Assembly (NCBI GenBank): GCA_947456915.1 | Contig: CANGUQ010000031.1 | Span: 1 to 15,190 of the forward strand | Direction of reading: 5' to 3' | Source: Betaproteobacteria bacterium | GTDB taxonomy: Bacteria > Pseudomonadota > Gammaproteobacteria > Burkholderiales > CAIKXV01 | DNA length: 15,190 nt | In this document: one piece after another, positions 1 through 7,168 of the stretch | How positions within the stretch are numbered: position 1 is the stretch's first letter | How the letters are laid out: the number at the start of each line of letters is the position of its first letter | Notes under the pieces: generated by a model | What the model was told of the DNA's origin: nothing | What the model saw: the letters and a program-made list of their open reading frames with translations, nothing else | Database searches by the model: none | Program-made: the position numbers and the translations under genes

Positions 1-564
1 CTCACGCCCGACGAAGGTGCGTTCATCGAGGCCGTGGTCGATCACATGATCCCCGCCGACGCCCTGACCGCGAAGGGCACGGATCTGGGGCTGCACGTCT
101 ACATCGATCGCGCGCTCGCCAGCAGCTGGGGCAGCGGCGACCGCATGTACCGGCAGGGACCCTGGAAGCAGGGCAGCGCGAACCAGGGCTACCAGTTGCC
201 GCTGTCGCCGGCGGAGCTCTATCGCGCCGCGATTCCCGCCGCCAACGCCTGGTGCGTGAAGACCTGGGGACGCCCGTTCGACCAGCTCTCGGCGGAACAG
301 CGCGAGACCTTCCTGGTCGGGCTGCAGCAGGGCAAGATCACGCTCGAGAACGGGCCGCCGGCGCGCACCTTCTTCGCCATGCTCTACGACAACGTGATGG
401 AAGGCATGTTTGCCGACCCGATCTATGGCGGAAACCGGGACAAGGCGGGCTGGAAGCTGGTCGGCTTCCCTGGCGTGGTGGCGGTGAACCAGCAGAACAT
501 CGACACGTTCCGTGATCGCAGGCGCCCGGTCGCCAACCCGCTCGGCATCGCCGACATGAGCTGA
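1..564 (+). CDS. Gluconate 2-dehydrogenase subunit 3 family protein (5' partial)
   Basis: The reading frame is open from base 1, so the true start and any Tat-type signal peptide lie outside the window; 187 residues are visible. The visible start LTPDEGAFIEAVVDHMIPAD matches the beginning of the subunit 3 fold, and the C-terminal half carries the family's FFAMLYDNVMEGMFADP followed by YGGN, GW and GFPG. In known complexes this small subunit escorts and partners the FAD catalytic subunit and is often exported with it through Tat. The stop is 12 bases before the GMC gene, whose Shine-Dalgarno overlaps this stop, so the two are co-transcribed. A GTG at 34 could in principle start translation, but it would cut into the conserved N-terminal motif, so I treat the gene as truncated by the window. 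Family is secure; the substrate of the complex is unknown. Confidence 0.88.
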   Translation, partial: LTPDEGAFIEAVVDHMIPADALTAKGTDLGLHVYIDRALASSWGSGDRMYRQGPWKQGSANQGYQLPLSPAELYRAAIPAANAWCVKTWGRPFDQLSAEQRETFLVGLQQGKITLENGPPARTFFAMLYDNVMEGMFADPIYGGNRDKAGWKLVGFPGVVAVNQQNIDTFRDRRRPVANPLGIADMS

Positions 565-576
565 GGGGACCCGGAC

Positions 577-2346
577 ATGGCGCGAAAACTGAAGGAAGTG
601 GACGCGGTGATCGTCGGTCTGGGCTGGACCGGCGGCATTCTCGCGAAGGAGCTCTCGGAGGCGGGTCTGCGCGTGGTGGCGCTGGAGCGCGGGCGCATGA
701 CCACCACCGAAGGCGATTTCCAGATTCCGCAGGTGCGCGACGAACTGCGCTACGTGCAACGCCAGGGGATGATGCAGAACGCGGCGCGCGACACGCTCAC
801 GATGCGCAATCGCCCGGATCAGGAAGCGCTGCCGGTGCGCAGGCTCGGCGCGTTCCTGCCCGGCGAGGGCGTCGGTGGCTCGGGCCTGCACTGGAGCGGT
901 GGCACGTGGCGCTGGACCGACATGGAGTTCAAGGCCCGCTCGCTCTACGAGCAGCGCTACGGCCGCAAGTTCATCCCCGCCGAGATCGACCTGCACGACT
1001 GGGGCATCGACTACGCCCAGCTCGAGCCGTACTACGACCGCTTCGAGTACGTGGCTGCGACCTCCGGCAAGGCGGGCAACCTGCGCGGCGCGGTACAGGC
1101 GGGCGGCAACCCGTTCGAGGCGCCGCGCGCGCGCGAGTATCCGCTGCCGCCGCTGAAGGGTGTGCTGTCCGCACAGATGTTCGGCGAGGCCGCCGCCGCG
1201 AACGGCTATCACCCGTTCCCGCGCCCGGCCGCGAACGCCTCGCGCGCCTACACCAATCCGGACGGCGCGCGCTTCGGCGCCTGCCAGTACTGCGGCTTCT
1301 GCCAGCGCTTCGGTTGCGAGGCCAATGCCAAGGCGAGCCCGCACATCACGGTGGTGCCGGCAGCGCTCAGGCAGCCCACCTTCGAGCTGCGGACCAACGC
1401 CTGGGTAACGCGCGTGCTCCACGACAAGGCGGCGAAGCGAGCGACCGGCGTGCTCTACACGAACCTGCTGACCGGCGAGGAACTCGAGCAGCCGGCGGCG
1501 ATGGTGCTGCTGTGCACGTTCACGCTGAACAACGTGCACCTGATGCTGCTCTCGGGGATCGGGCGGCCCTACGATCCGGCCACCGGCCGCGGCGTGATCG
1601 GTCGCAACTACTGCTACGAGACGCGCACTGCCGCCAATCTGTACTTCGAGGATCGGCACTTCAACCGGTTCATCTCGGCGGGCGGCACCAACACGGTGAT
1701 CGACGACTTCAACGCGAACTGGGAGTTCGACCGCGGCCCGCTGGGGGCGCTCGGCGGCTACATCGTGTCCTCGGGCAACAACACCAACCTGCCGATCGGC
1801 AATCGGCCGGTGCCCTCGGGCACCCCGGCCTGGGGCAGCGCGTGGAAGGCGGCGCTAGCGAAGTGGGCCGACACCCAGATGAGCATCACCTCGAGCGGCG
1901 GATCGATGCCGCACCGGCACAACTGGCTCGACCTCGACCCGACCTGGCGCAATGCGTTCGGCCAACCGCTGCTGCGCATGACCTTCGACTTCAAGGACAA
2001 CGAGCACCGGCTCAATGCGCACGCCGCGCAGGTGGTCAACGCGATCGCGAAGTCGATGAAGCCGACGCGGATGAACGCCGCCAGCGGCGCCCCGCAATCG
2101 TGGTCGGTAGTGCCTTACCTGTCCACGCACAATGCCGGCGGCACGCCGATGGGCACCGATCCCGCGGTGAGTGCGGTCAACCCTTCGCTGCAGAGCTTCG
2201 ACGCGCACAACCTGTTCCTGGTCGGCGCCAACGTGTTCCGGCACAACGGAGCGTATCAGCCGACCGGTCTGGTCGGCGCACTCGCCTATCGCACGGCGGA
2301 GCTGATCACGAAGCGATATGTGAAGAATCCGGGGATGCTGGGGTAG
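577..2346 (+). CDS. GMC-family FAD oxidoreductase, catalytic subunit of a gluconate/sorbitol-dehydrogenase-like complex
   Basis: 589 residues. The N-terminal Rossmann FAD motif is GLGWTGG (GxGxxG at 14-19) with an acidic residue, E37, ending beta-2. A GMC-like segment GEGVGGSGLHWSGGTWRW lies near 96-113. Cysteines C236, C239, C242 and C247 form a C-x2-C-x2-C-x4-C cluster; related FAD dehydrogenases hold an iron-sulfur cluster in this region, so an Fe-S centre is a reasonable inference. The C-terminal GMC domain has THNAGGTPMGTD (H518) and HNGAYQPTG (H556 to G564). The usual Asn-Pro-Thr of the family reads Gln-Pro-Thr here (Q561). GAGGGGA at 563-569 serves as ribosome binding site. The protein probably oxidises a polyol, sugar acid or similar alcohol in the periplasm and passes electrons to the downstream cytochrome. 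It shows no signal peptide of its own, consistent with co-export with subunit 3. The substrate cannot be assigned. Confidence 0.9.
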   Translation: MARKLKEVDAVIVGLGWTGGILAKELSEAGLRVVALERGRMTTTEGDFQIPQVRDELRYVQRQGMMQNAARDTLTMRNRPDQEALPVRRLGAFLPGEGVGGSGLHWSGGTWRWTDMEFKARSLYEQRYGRKFIPAEIDLHDWGIDYAQLEPYYDRFEYVAATSGKAGNLRGAVQAGGNPFEAPRAREYPLPPLKGVLSAQMFGEAAAANGYHPFPRPAANASRAYTNPDGARFGACQYCGFCQRFGCEANAKASPHITVVPAALRQPTFELRTNAWVTRVLHDKAAKRATGVLYTNLLTGEELEQPAAMVLLCTFTLNNVHLMLLSGIGRPYDPATGRGVIGRNYCYETRTAANLYFEDRHFNRFISAGGTNTVIDDFNANWEFDRGPLGALGGYIVSSGNNTNLPIGNRPVPSGTPAWGSAWKAALAKWADTQMSITSSGGSMPHRHNWLDLDPTWRNAFGQPLLRMTFDFKDNEHRLNAHAAQVVNAIAKSMKPTRMNAASGAPQSWSVVPYLSTHNAGGTPMGTDPAVSAVNPSLQSFDAHNLFLVGANVFRHNGAYQPTGLVGALAYRTAELITKRYVKNPGMLG

Positions 2347-2348
2347 CC

Positions 2349-2849
2349 ATGGCGAAGCAGACGATGAACGGACCGGCCTTCGACTCCGCAGCCATTGCCG
2401 ATGCAGCCGGTGTGGCAGCGCGGCAGCACGACTCCCGCCGCGCCGCAGCCGCTGGCGCCGCGTGTATCGCCCCCTTCGCGCGCGCGACTGCCGGCGTGCT
2501 GGCGGGGCTGCTGATCGCGGGCGCCGGTGATGCGCTCGCGCAGGCCGATGCGAAGCGCGGCGAAAGGCTGTACGAGGAGTGCCGGGCCTGCCACGCACTG
2601 GAGCCGGGCGCTCACGGCGTGGGGCCGAGCCTCGCCGGCGTCATCGGTCGCAAGGCCGCAGCGCTCGACACCTTCCGCTTCTCGCCGGCATTGCGCCGCA
2701 GCAACCTGACCTGGACTGCGCAGTCGCTCGACGCATTCGTCGCCGACCCGCAGAAGGTGGTGCCGGCCAACCGCATGCCCTACTCCGGCCTGCCCGACGC
2801 GAAGGACCGCGCCGACCTGATCGCCTATCTGCTGCAGGCGGCGAAGTAG
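2349..2849 (+). CDS. Secreted class I cytochrome c, electron acceptor of the GMC dehydrogenase
   Basis: 166 residues. The single haem-binding motif is CRACH (C78, C81, H82), and M143 in NRMPYSG is the likely sixth ligand. Flanking residues GVGPSLAGVIGRKA, LTW, LDAFVADP and the terminal DLIAYLLQ helix are typical of the cytochrome c550/c2 type. A hydrophobic stretch at about 46-60 followed by DALAQ gives a signal peptide with probable cleavage after A64, so the mature protein is periplasmic. The 45-residue region before it is unusually long. The start ATG is only two bases after the GMC stop, which supports translational coupling, but a later start (for example GTG at 2412) is possible. The order subunit 3, FAD subunit, cytochrome argues that it takes electrons from the dehydrogenase and delivers them to the respiratory chain. 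Known three-subunit gluconate dehydrogenases use a larger triple-haem cytochrome, so this version is reduced. Confidence 0.9.
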   Translation: MAKQTMNGPAFDSAAIADAAGVAARQHDSRRAAAAGAACIAPFARATAGVLAGLLIAGAGDALAQADAKRGERLYEECRACHALEPGAHGVGPSLAGVIGRKAAALDTFRFSPALRRSNLTWTAQSLDAFVADPQKVVPANRMPYSGLPDAKDRADLIAYLLQAAK

Positions 2850-2864
2850 CGTCCCTGCAGCCTG

Positions 2865-3005
2865 CTAACGCTGCGGCGAGCGATCCCGGCTGCCGCCGCT
2901 GCCCGCAGACGGAATCACTGCGCCGGACGGCCCGGCAGGCAGCGGTTTCTTCGTCTGCTTCGGCTTCTTCTTTTCCTTGTTGCTGCGTTGCTGGCCCTTG
3001 GGCAT
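2865..3005 (-). CDS. 46-residue lysine-rich small protein, function unknown
   Basis: The predicted product starts MPKGQQRSNKEKKKPKQTKK and continues with a Pro/Gly/Ser-rich tail ending SRDRSPQR. The ATG at 3005 is preceded by a near-perfect Shine-Dalgarno, GAGGAGA (3011-3017), five bases upstream, which fixes this start rather than the longer open frame reaching 3161. From memory, very similar short proteins (M-x-K/R-GQxRSNxExKKPK) are widespread in proteobacteria as uncharacterised small proteins; I could not check this. It has no membrane segment or signal peptide and looks disordered and strongly basic at the N-terminus, suggesting nucleic-acid or ribosome contact, which is inference only. 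It lies 73 bases downstream of the deacetylase-like gene on the same strand and is convergent with the cytochrome gene. Confidence 0.72.
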   Translation of the reverse strand: MPKGQQRSNKEKKKPKQTKKPLPAGPSGAVIPSAGSGGSRDRSPQR

Positions 3006-3078
3006 GACCGTCTCCTCATCGGTGGCCGGCCGCGCCTGACGGCGACCTCGGCCCCCTGAGCCTACACCAGCACCGCGC

Positions 3079-3939
3079 TCAGCCCGCGGTCCGCGCGCGA
3101 AACTCGCGTACCGCCTCGTCCATGCGCACGAACCGTGCCCCGCGGGCGAGCAGCGTGTCAACCAGCTGTTCCAGCATCAGGATGCGGTGCCCGCGCCCGA
3201 TGATGAACGGGTGGCAGGTGTAGGTGAGCACGCCCCAGTCGAGCGTGCGCTGCAGGTAGTCGAAATCGGCGAGCCAGTTCTCCAGCACCAGCCCGGCGTT
3301 CATGTTGCCGGGACGGATCGCGTTCGGATACCGCATGAACTCGAAGTGCGGCGCGTCGTCGGTCGACCAGCTGATCGGCATCTCGACCAGAGCAGACTTC
3401 GCGCCGAACCTCGCCGCGGACTCCAGCTCGATCACGTCCCCCTGCCGCGCGTAGTACGGCGTGTAGTCATCGCCCATCATGCTGCTGTCGTAGTCGAAGC
3501 CGTGCCTGAGCATCAGCTCGATCGAGTGCGGTGACAGGTCCCACGACGGCGAGCGATAGCCGGTCGGGCGGGTACCGGTCACGCGCTCGATCGCGGCGAT
3601 GCCGCGGGTGAGTTCGCGCTCCTCGTCGTCACGCGAAAGCGTTGCCGGCGGCACGTGCTTCCAGCCGTGATGGCCGATCTCATGGCCGGCGCGGGCTACC
3701 GCTGCCACCGCCTCGGGAAAGGTTTCCGCGGTATGGCCCGGCACGAACCACGTCGTGGACACCCCGCGCTCGCCGAGCATGGCCGTGAGCCTCGGTGCCG
3801 CCACTCTGGGCCCGAACTCGCCGCGCGAGATCGCCGACGGGGTGGGCGTGCCGCGCGCGATGAAGCCCGAGATCGCATCGAAGTCGAAGGTCAGGCAGAC
3901 CAGATGACGGCGGGCGCTACCGGCAGGATTGCTGGACAC
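3079..3939 (-). CDS. Polysaccharide deacetylase (CE4) family hydrolase, HpPgdA/PuuE-like, probably cytoplasmic
   Basis: 286 residues. The NodB-homology motifs are visible in order: LTFDFDA (D19 and D21), then HEIGHHGWKH (H86, H90, H91, H95) supplying the His zinc ligands, then GYRSPSWD (R129 to D134). The later segments DYDSSMMGDDYTPY (about 149-162) and TYTCHPF (H243) resemble the cyclic-imidase/HpPgdA/PuuE branch more than classical chitin deacetylases. There is no signal peptide, so a cytoplasmic role in hydrolysing a small amide, imide or N-acyl compound is more likely than cell-wall modification; this is inference. The start is a GTG at 3939 without a clear Shine-Dalgarno, but no nearer in-frame start keeps the first motif intact. 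It is divergent from the Bug gene at 4084. Fold assignment is firm; substrate unknown. Confidence 0.87.
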   Translation of the reverse strand: MSSNPAGSARRHLVCLTFDFDAISGFIARGTPTPSAISRGEFGPRVAAPRLTAMLGERGVSTTWFVPGHTAETFPEAVAAVARAGHEIGHHGWKHVPPATLSRDDEERELTRGIAAIERVTGTRPTGYRSPSWDLSPHSIELMLRHGFDYDSSMMGDDYTPYYARQGDVIELESAARFGAKSALVEMPISWSTDDAPHFEFMRYPNAIRPGNMNAGLVLENWLADFDYLQRTLDWGVLTYTCHPFIIGRGHRILMLEQLVDTLLARGARFVRMDEAVREFRARTAG

Positions 3940-4083
3940 GGTCTGGACGACGGGCGTGGTTGTTGCTGAACGAGGCGCCAGTGTAGCAAGTCGCTATCAT
4001 CACGCATGTGCGGGCGCGTCCAGCGTACGCGACGGCGACAGGCTGCCGGGGCACCGCAGCCCGTCCGACAGGAGGATTTCCGG
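3940..4083. promoter_or_regulatory. Divergent intergenic region between deacetylase and Bug gene, promoters expected
   Basis: This 144-base gap separates two divergently transcribed genes and must carry start signals for both. A TATCAT hexamer at 3996-4001 on the plus strand could be a -10 box, and AGTGTA at 3981-3986 reads TACACT on the minus strand. Neither has a convincing -35 partner at 16-18 bases. The plus-strand gene has a strong AGGAGG at 4070-4075. I saw no convincing operator dyad. Confidence 0.25.
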
Positions 4084-5112
4084 ATGTCCGAATCGTCGCG
4101 GCACCATCGTCGTGTCCGCTGGCGCAGGCGTGCACTGCGGCCTGCTGCGTTCGCTGCGGCTGCGCTGTGGGCAGTGGCGCTGCCTGCTGCGGCTGCCGAT
4201 CGCGTCGAGCGGAAGTATCCCGACCGGCCGATCCGCTACATCGTGCCGTTCGCGCCCGGCGGCCCCACCGACATCCTGTCGCGTGCGTTCGCCGAGCCAC
4301 TGTCCAGCGCACTGGGTACCCCGGTGGTGGTGGACAACCGCGGCGGAGCCGGCGGCGTCGTCGGCACCGAGATCGTCGCCCGCGCCGCGCCCGACGGGTA
4401 CACGATGATGATCGGCCACGTCGGCACGCACGCGATCAATCCGACCCTCTACGGCAAGGTCAACTACGACCCGGAGCGCGACTTCCAGCCGATCTCGCTC
4501 GTGGCCACGTGGCCGCTCGCGCTTTCGGTGCACCCCTCGGTCCCGGCACGCAACGTGAAGGAACTGATCGCGCTCGCGCGGGCGAAGCCCGGCACGCTCA
4601 ACTTTGCCTCGGCGGGCACGGGCGGCCCCACCCACCTTGCGGCCGAGATGTTCAAGAGCGCAGCGAAGATCGACATCGTGCACGTGCCGTACAAGGGCAA
4701 CGCGGCTGCACTGACCGATCTGGTCACCGGTCAGGTGCAGATGATGTTTTCCAATCTGCTCACCTCGGGGCCGTTCATCAAGGCAGGCAAGCTCCGCGCC
4801 CTGGCCGTGTCGACCGCGGTGCGCTCGGCGAGCTCGCCCGAGATTCCGACGCTCGCCGAAGCCGGCGTGCCAGGCTACGACATGACCCCGTGGTACGGCG
4901 TACTCGCCCCGGCCGGTCTGCCGAAGCCGCTGCTCGCACGCCTGAACGGCGAACTGGTGCGCATCGTCGATTCGGTCGAACTGCGCGATCGCTTCGCCAG
5001 TCAGGGCGTGGATCTGGTGTCGAGTACGCCGGAGGCGTTCGCCGCGCTGATCCGCAGCGAGATTCCGCGCTGGCGGGTGATCATCCGGCAGTCGGGCGCG
5101 CGCGCGGACTGA
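4084..5112 (+). CDS. Bug-family (TctC-type) tripartite tricarboxylate transporter substrate-binding protein
   Basis: 342 residues from the ATG at 4084, chosen because AGGAGG (4070-4075) lies eight bases upstream and the next residues form a signal peptide: an Arg-rich n-region, a hydrophobic core, and cleavage near the Ala run at 35-38. Family signatures are all present: VPFAPGGPTDI (F56 to D63), VVVDNRGGAGG (D84 onward), PDGYT (103-107) and HVPYKG (200-205). Bug proteins capture organic anions, usually mono-, di- or tricarboxylates, in the periplasm; in TctABC systems they deliver them to the TctAB permease, while many others are orphan. This gene is alone on its strand and convergent with a second Bug gene 17 bases away. 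No TctA or TctB gene is nearby. An upstream in-frame ATG at 4006 lacks a ribosome binding site and would spoil the signal peptide. The ligand cannot be predicted. Confidence 0.93.
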   Translation: MSESSRHHRRVRWRRRALRPAAFAAAALWAVALPAAAADRVERKYPDRPIRYIVPFAPGGPTDILSRAFAEPLSSALGTPVVVDNRGGAGGVVGTEIVARAAPDGYTMMIGHVGTHAINPTLYGKVNYDPERDFQPISLVATWPLALSVHPSVPARNVKELIALARAKPGTLNFASAGTGGPTHLAAEMFKSAAKIDIVHVPYKGNAAALTDLVTGQVQMMFSNLLTSGPFIKAGKLRALAVSTAVRSASSPEIPTLAEAGVPGYDMTPWYGVLAPAGLPKPLLARLNGELVRIVDSVELRDRFASQGVDLVSSTPEAFAALIRSEIPRWRVIIRQSGARAD

Positions 5113-5129
5113 GCCTGGTCGCGATCGGC

Positions 5130-6191
5130 TCACTCGCCTCTGATGCCCGCGCTGCGGATGACCCGGCCGAACGCCTCCGATTCCTGGCGAATCGCCTGCT
5201 GATACTGATCGGGCGTATCGCCCACGATCGCATAGCCGAGCTGGTCGAAGCGCGCGCGCACCTCGGACGTCTTCAGCGCTGCAACGGCCGCGGCGTTGAG
5301 GCGATTGACCGTTTCGCGCGGCGTCGCCGCGTGCACGACGAACCCGTAGCGTCCGTCGATCGCCTGCATCCTGAGGCCCTGCTCGGCGAGCGTCGCGACA
5401 CCCGGCGCCGCTGGGCTGCGGGCCGAGCCGGCGATGCCGACCAGCCGCGCGCGTCCGGCGTCCAGGTGCGGCTGCACCGGGGTCAGGTCGGCGAACATGA
5501 TGTCGATCTCGCCGGTGGCCACGCCGGTGAGCGCCGGCGCCGTGCCCTTGTACGGAACGTGCAGCAGCTTCGCGCCGATGGCGTCGCCGAACAGTTCGGC
5601 GGCGATGTGCGAGATCGAGCCGGCACCGGACGACCCGAACGCTATGCGGCCCGGCCTCGCGCGCGCGATCTTCACCAGATCGGCGACGTTCCTCGACGGT
5701 ACCCGCACGTTGACCGCCACCACGTACGGTGTCAGCACGAGCGTCACCACGCCCTGCACCTCCTTCAGCGGGTCGTAGGGCAGCTTCGCGTAGAGGTGCT
5801 GCGCGATCGACAGCGCGCTCTGGCTGCCGGCGCCGATCGTGTAGCCGTCAGCCGGGGCGCGCACCATCGCCTCGATGCCCAGCGTGCCGCCGGCCCCACC
5901 CCGGTTGTCGTACACCACCGGCTGTCCCCACTGCTCTGCCATGCGCTGACCGACGGTCCGCGAGATGATGTCGGACTGCCCACCCGGCGCGAACGGCACG
6001 ATGATGCGAACCGGCTTGGCCGGGAACACCGTGGCGACCTGCGCGCGCGCGCCGTCGGCCGCCACGCCAAGCGCGCAGGCGACCAGCGCCGCACCTCCGG
6101 CAACCCGCCACGACGACGGAATGGTCAGCAGCGCAGGCGCTGACGGCGCGCTCCGATCGGGTGCGAGGCGAGTGTGCAGCGAAGCGGGCAT
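5130..6191 (-). CDS. Bug-family (TctC-type) tripartite tricarboxylate transporter substrate-binding protein
   Basis: 353 residues from the ATG at 6191; GAGGA lies eight bases before it. The open frame extends to 6371, but the added residues look like non-coding read-through. The N-terminus is long: a hydrophobic segment at about 31-46 precedes DGARAQ, with probable cleavage after A50. Signatures are IVPFAPGGQSDI (F67 to D74), VVYDNRGGAGG (D95 onward), ADGYT (114-118) and LLHVPYKGTAPAL. It is a periplasmic organic-anion binding protein by family. It converges with the Bug gene ending at 5112 and is divergent from the cupin gene at 6423, with which it may share a control region. It is clearly diverged from its neighbour (for example GQSDIISR against GPTDILSR and a different C-terminus), so this is not a recent local duplication. 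Confidence 0.92.
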   Translation of the reverse strand: MPASLHTRLAPDRSAPSAPALLTIPSSWRVAGGAALVACALGVAADGARAQVATVFPAKPVRIIVPFAPGGQSDIISRTVGQRMAEQWGQPVVYDNRGGAGGTLGIEAMVRAPADGYTIGAGSQSALSIAQHLYAKLPYDPLKEVQGVVTLVLTPYVVAVNVRVPSRNVADLVKIARARPGRIAFGSSGAGSISHIAAELFGDAIGAKLLHVPYKGTAPALTGVATGEIDIMFADLTPVQPHLDAGRARLVGIAGSARSPAAPGVATLAEQGLRMQAIDGRYGFVVHAATPRETVNRLNAAAVAALKTSEVRARFDQLGYAIVGDTPDQYQQAIRQESEAFGRVIRSAGIRGE

Positions 6192-6349
6192 CGGACTTGT
6201 CCTCGGTGCGTGGCGTTGCCGCGTGCGCAAGGCACGCAACCGGCGCGGGCGGGGCCGGCCGCGGTACGAAGCCGCAGCGGGCGGGTGCTGCAGCGGCTGC
6301 GGCGGCAGATCCGGGGAGTACTGCGCCGCCCCGCCGTCGCACCGCTGCG

Positions 6350-6355
6350 TACAAT
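6350..6355 (+). promoter_or_regulatory. Possible -10 box upstream of the cupin gene
   Basis: TACAAT, one mismatch from the sigma-70 consensus TATAAT, occurs 67 bases before the cupin ATG in otherwise GC-rich DNA. No -35 hexamer resembling TTGACA is found at 16-18 bases upstream, so this is a weak call based on the -10 alone. Confidence 0.3.
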
Positions 6356-6422
6356 GCAACGGGCCAGCCACTCAACGCAAGGCTCGCAAGTTCCCTGCCA
6401 CCCACGCCCGGAGGAGCCGACG

Positions 6423-6950
6423 ATGAAACTCGAAGCCAAGGAAATGGAATCCGCCCGCGACAGCTCGCTGCTGCTGCGCGAGAAGCTGAGCGCGCTGGCC
6501 GCATCCAACAAGGGCAGGCCGCAGGCATTCAGGATGCGCACCCCGCTGCTCGCGCAGGGGCGCGCCAACATCCCGGTAGCGGCCACGGAGGACCTGACCG
6601 TGATGGTGAAGGTGTATGCGTCCGGCGGTGAGAACGGCCTGCATGCGCATCCGACAGAGGACCACTCGTTCGTGATCCTGCAGGGCGCGGCGACGTTCTA
6701 CGATCAGGACGGGGAGATGGCCACGCTGCACGCACACGAGGGCATCCTGATCCCCAAGGGCTCGCTGTACCGCTTCCACTCGGTGGAGAGCGCAGGTCCG
6801 CTGGTCATGCTCCGCGTCGGCACACCCAATTATGCGCTGCAGGGAAAGGCGAGTACGCGCGTCAACCCCAGCGGCGAATACATGCAGGGCGACTCGAAGG
6901 AAAACAGGACCGTCGAGATGAAGGTGCTCGAGGACGCCTACTTCGGCTGA
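6423..6950 (+). CDS. Cupin-domain protein, function unknown
   Basis: 175 residues. The start is fixed by GGAGGAG (6410-6416) six bases before the ATG. A single conserved beta-barrel is indicated by cupin motif 1, GGENGLHAHPTEDHSFVILQ (residues 68-87, then G88), and motif 2, GILIPKGSLYRFH (107-119). Metal ligands H74, H76 and H119 are in place. With the usual spacing, the Glu ligand position of motif 1 falls on H81, although E79 and D80 are adjacent. There is no signal peptide, so it should be cytoplasmic. Small single-domain cupins serve as dioxygenases, isomerases, decarboxylases or ligand sensors, and the sequence does not decide between these. It is divergent from a Bug gene and is followed 21 bases later by a strong palindromic terminator, so it is probably transcribed alone. 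Confidence 0.85.
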   Translation: MKLEAKEMESARDSSLLLREKLSALAASNKGRPQAFRMRTPLLAQGRANIPVAATEDLTVMVKVYASGGENGLHAHPTEDHSFVILQGAATFYDQDGEMATLHAHEGILIPKGSLYRFHSVESAGPLVMLRVGTPNYALQGKASTRVNPSGEYMQGDSKENRTVEMKVLEDAYFG

Positions 6951-6971
6951 CTTCCCGCAAGCCCCGCCCGG

Positions 6972-6993
6972 AAAAGGGGCCAGGCCCCTTTTT
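6972..6993. terminator. Palindromic terminator, copy 1 of a repeated element
   Basis: Four A and GGGG pair with CCCC and a run of five T around a CCAGG loop: an eight-base-pair stem followed by a T tract, the textbook shape of a rho-independent terminator. It begins 21 bases after the cupin stop. Because the A and T runs are symmetrical it could work in both directions. Near-identical copies occur at 12184-12206 and 12245-12267. Confidence 0.75.
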
Positions 6994-7168
6994 CAGGGCT
7001 GGTGCGGCAGGGGGCCGCGATTCGGCGGTCGGGAGTCGGGCCTTGCGGTAGAGCCGTCCATCGCGGCGCAGGTCTCTCGTGGAACCGTGAGTTCCTGCTC
7101 GCGCTCGTCTCGCGCCGGGCCTCACGCCTTCCTGGGACGCGCCCTCTCCCGATGCGGTATCGCGGCAG

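Noticed and set aside
906..2849. 647-codon open frame on the plus strand overlapping the GMC gene and running into the cytochrome
   Set aside because: Its first 480 codons give Arg/Ala/Gly-rich sequence typical of an out-of-frame reading of high-GC DNA. Only the part from 2349 encodes a recognisable protein (cytochrome c).
3006..3161. N-terminal extension of the 46-residue small protein to 3161
   Set aside because: Overlaps the end of the deacetylase gene, and the strong GAGGAGA directly before 3005 marks the real start.
4006..4083. Upstream ATG extending the first Bug protein by 26 residues
   Set aside because: No ribosome binding site and it would bury the signal peptide; AGGAGG supports the ATG at 4084.
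5111..5131. GAGCC/GGCTC stem between the convergent Bug genes
   Set aside because: Only five pairs with an eleven-base loop and no T run; expected by chance in GC-rich DNA, so not called a terminator.
4008..6143. 711-codon open frame on the plus strand across both Bug genes
   Set aside because: Low-complexity Arg-rich translation, no domain, and it overlaps two clear Bug genes on both strands; a GC-bias shadow.
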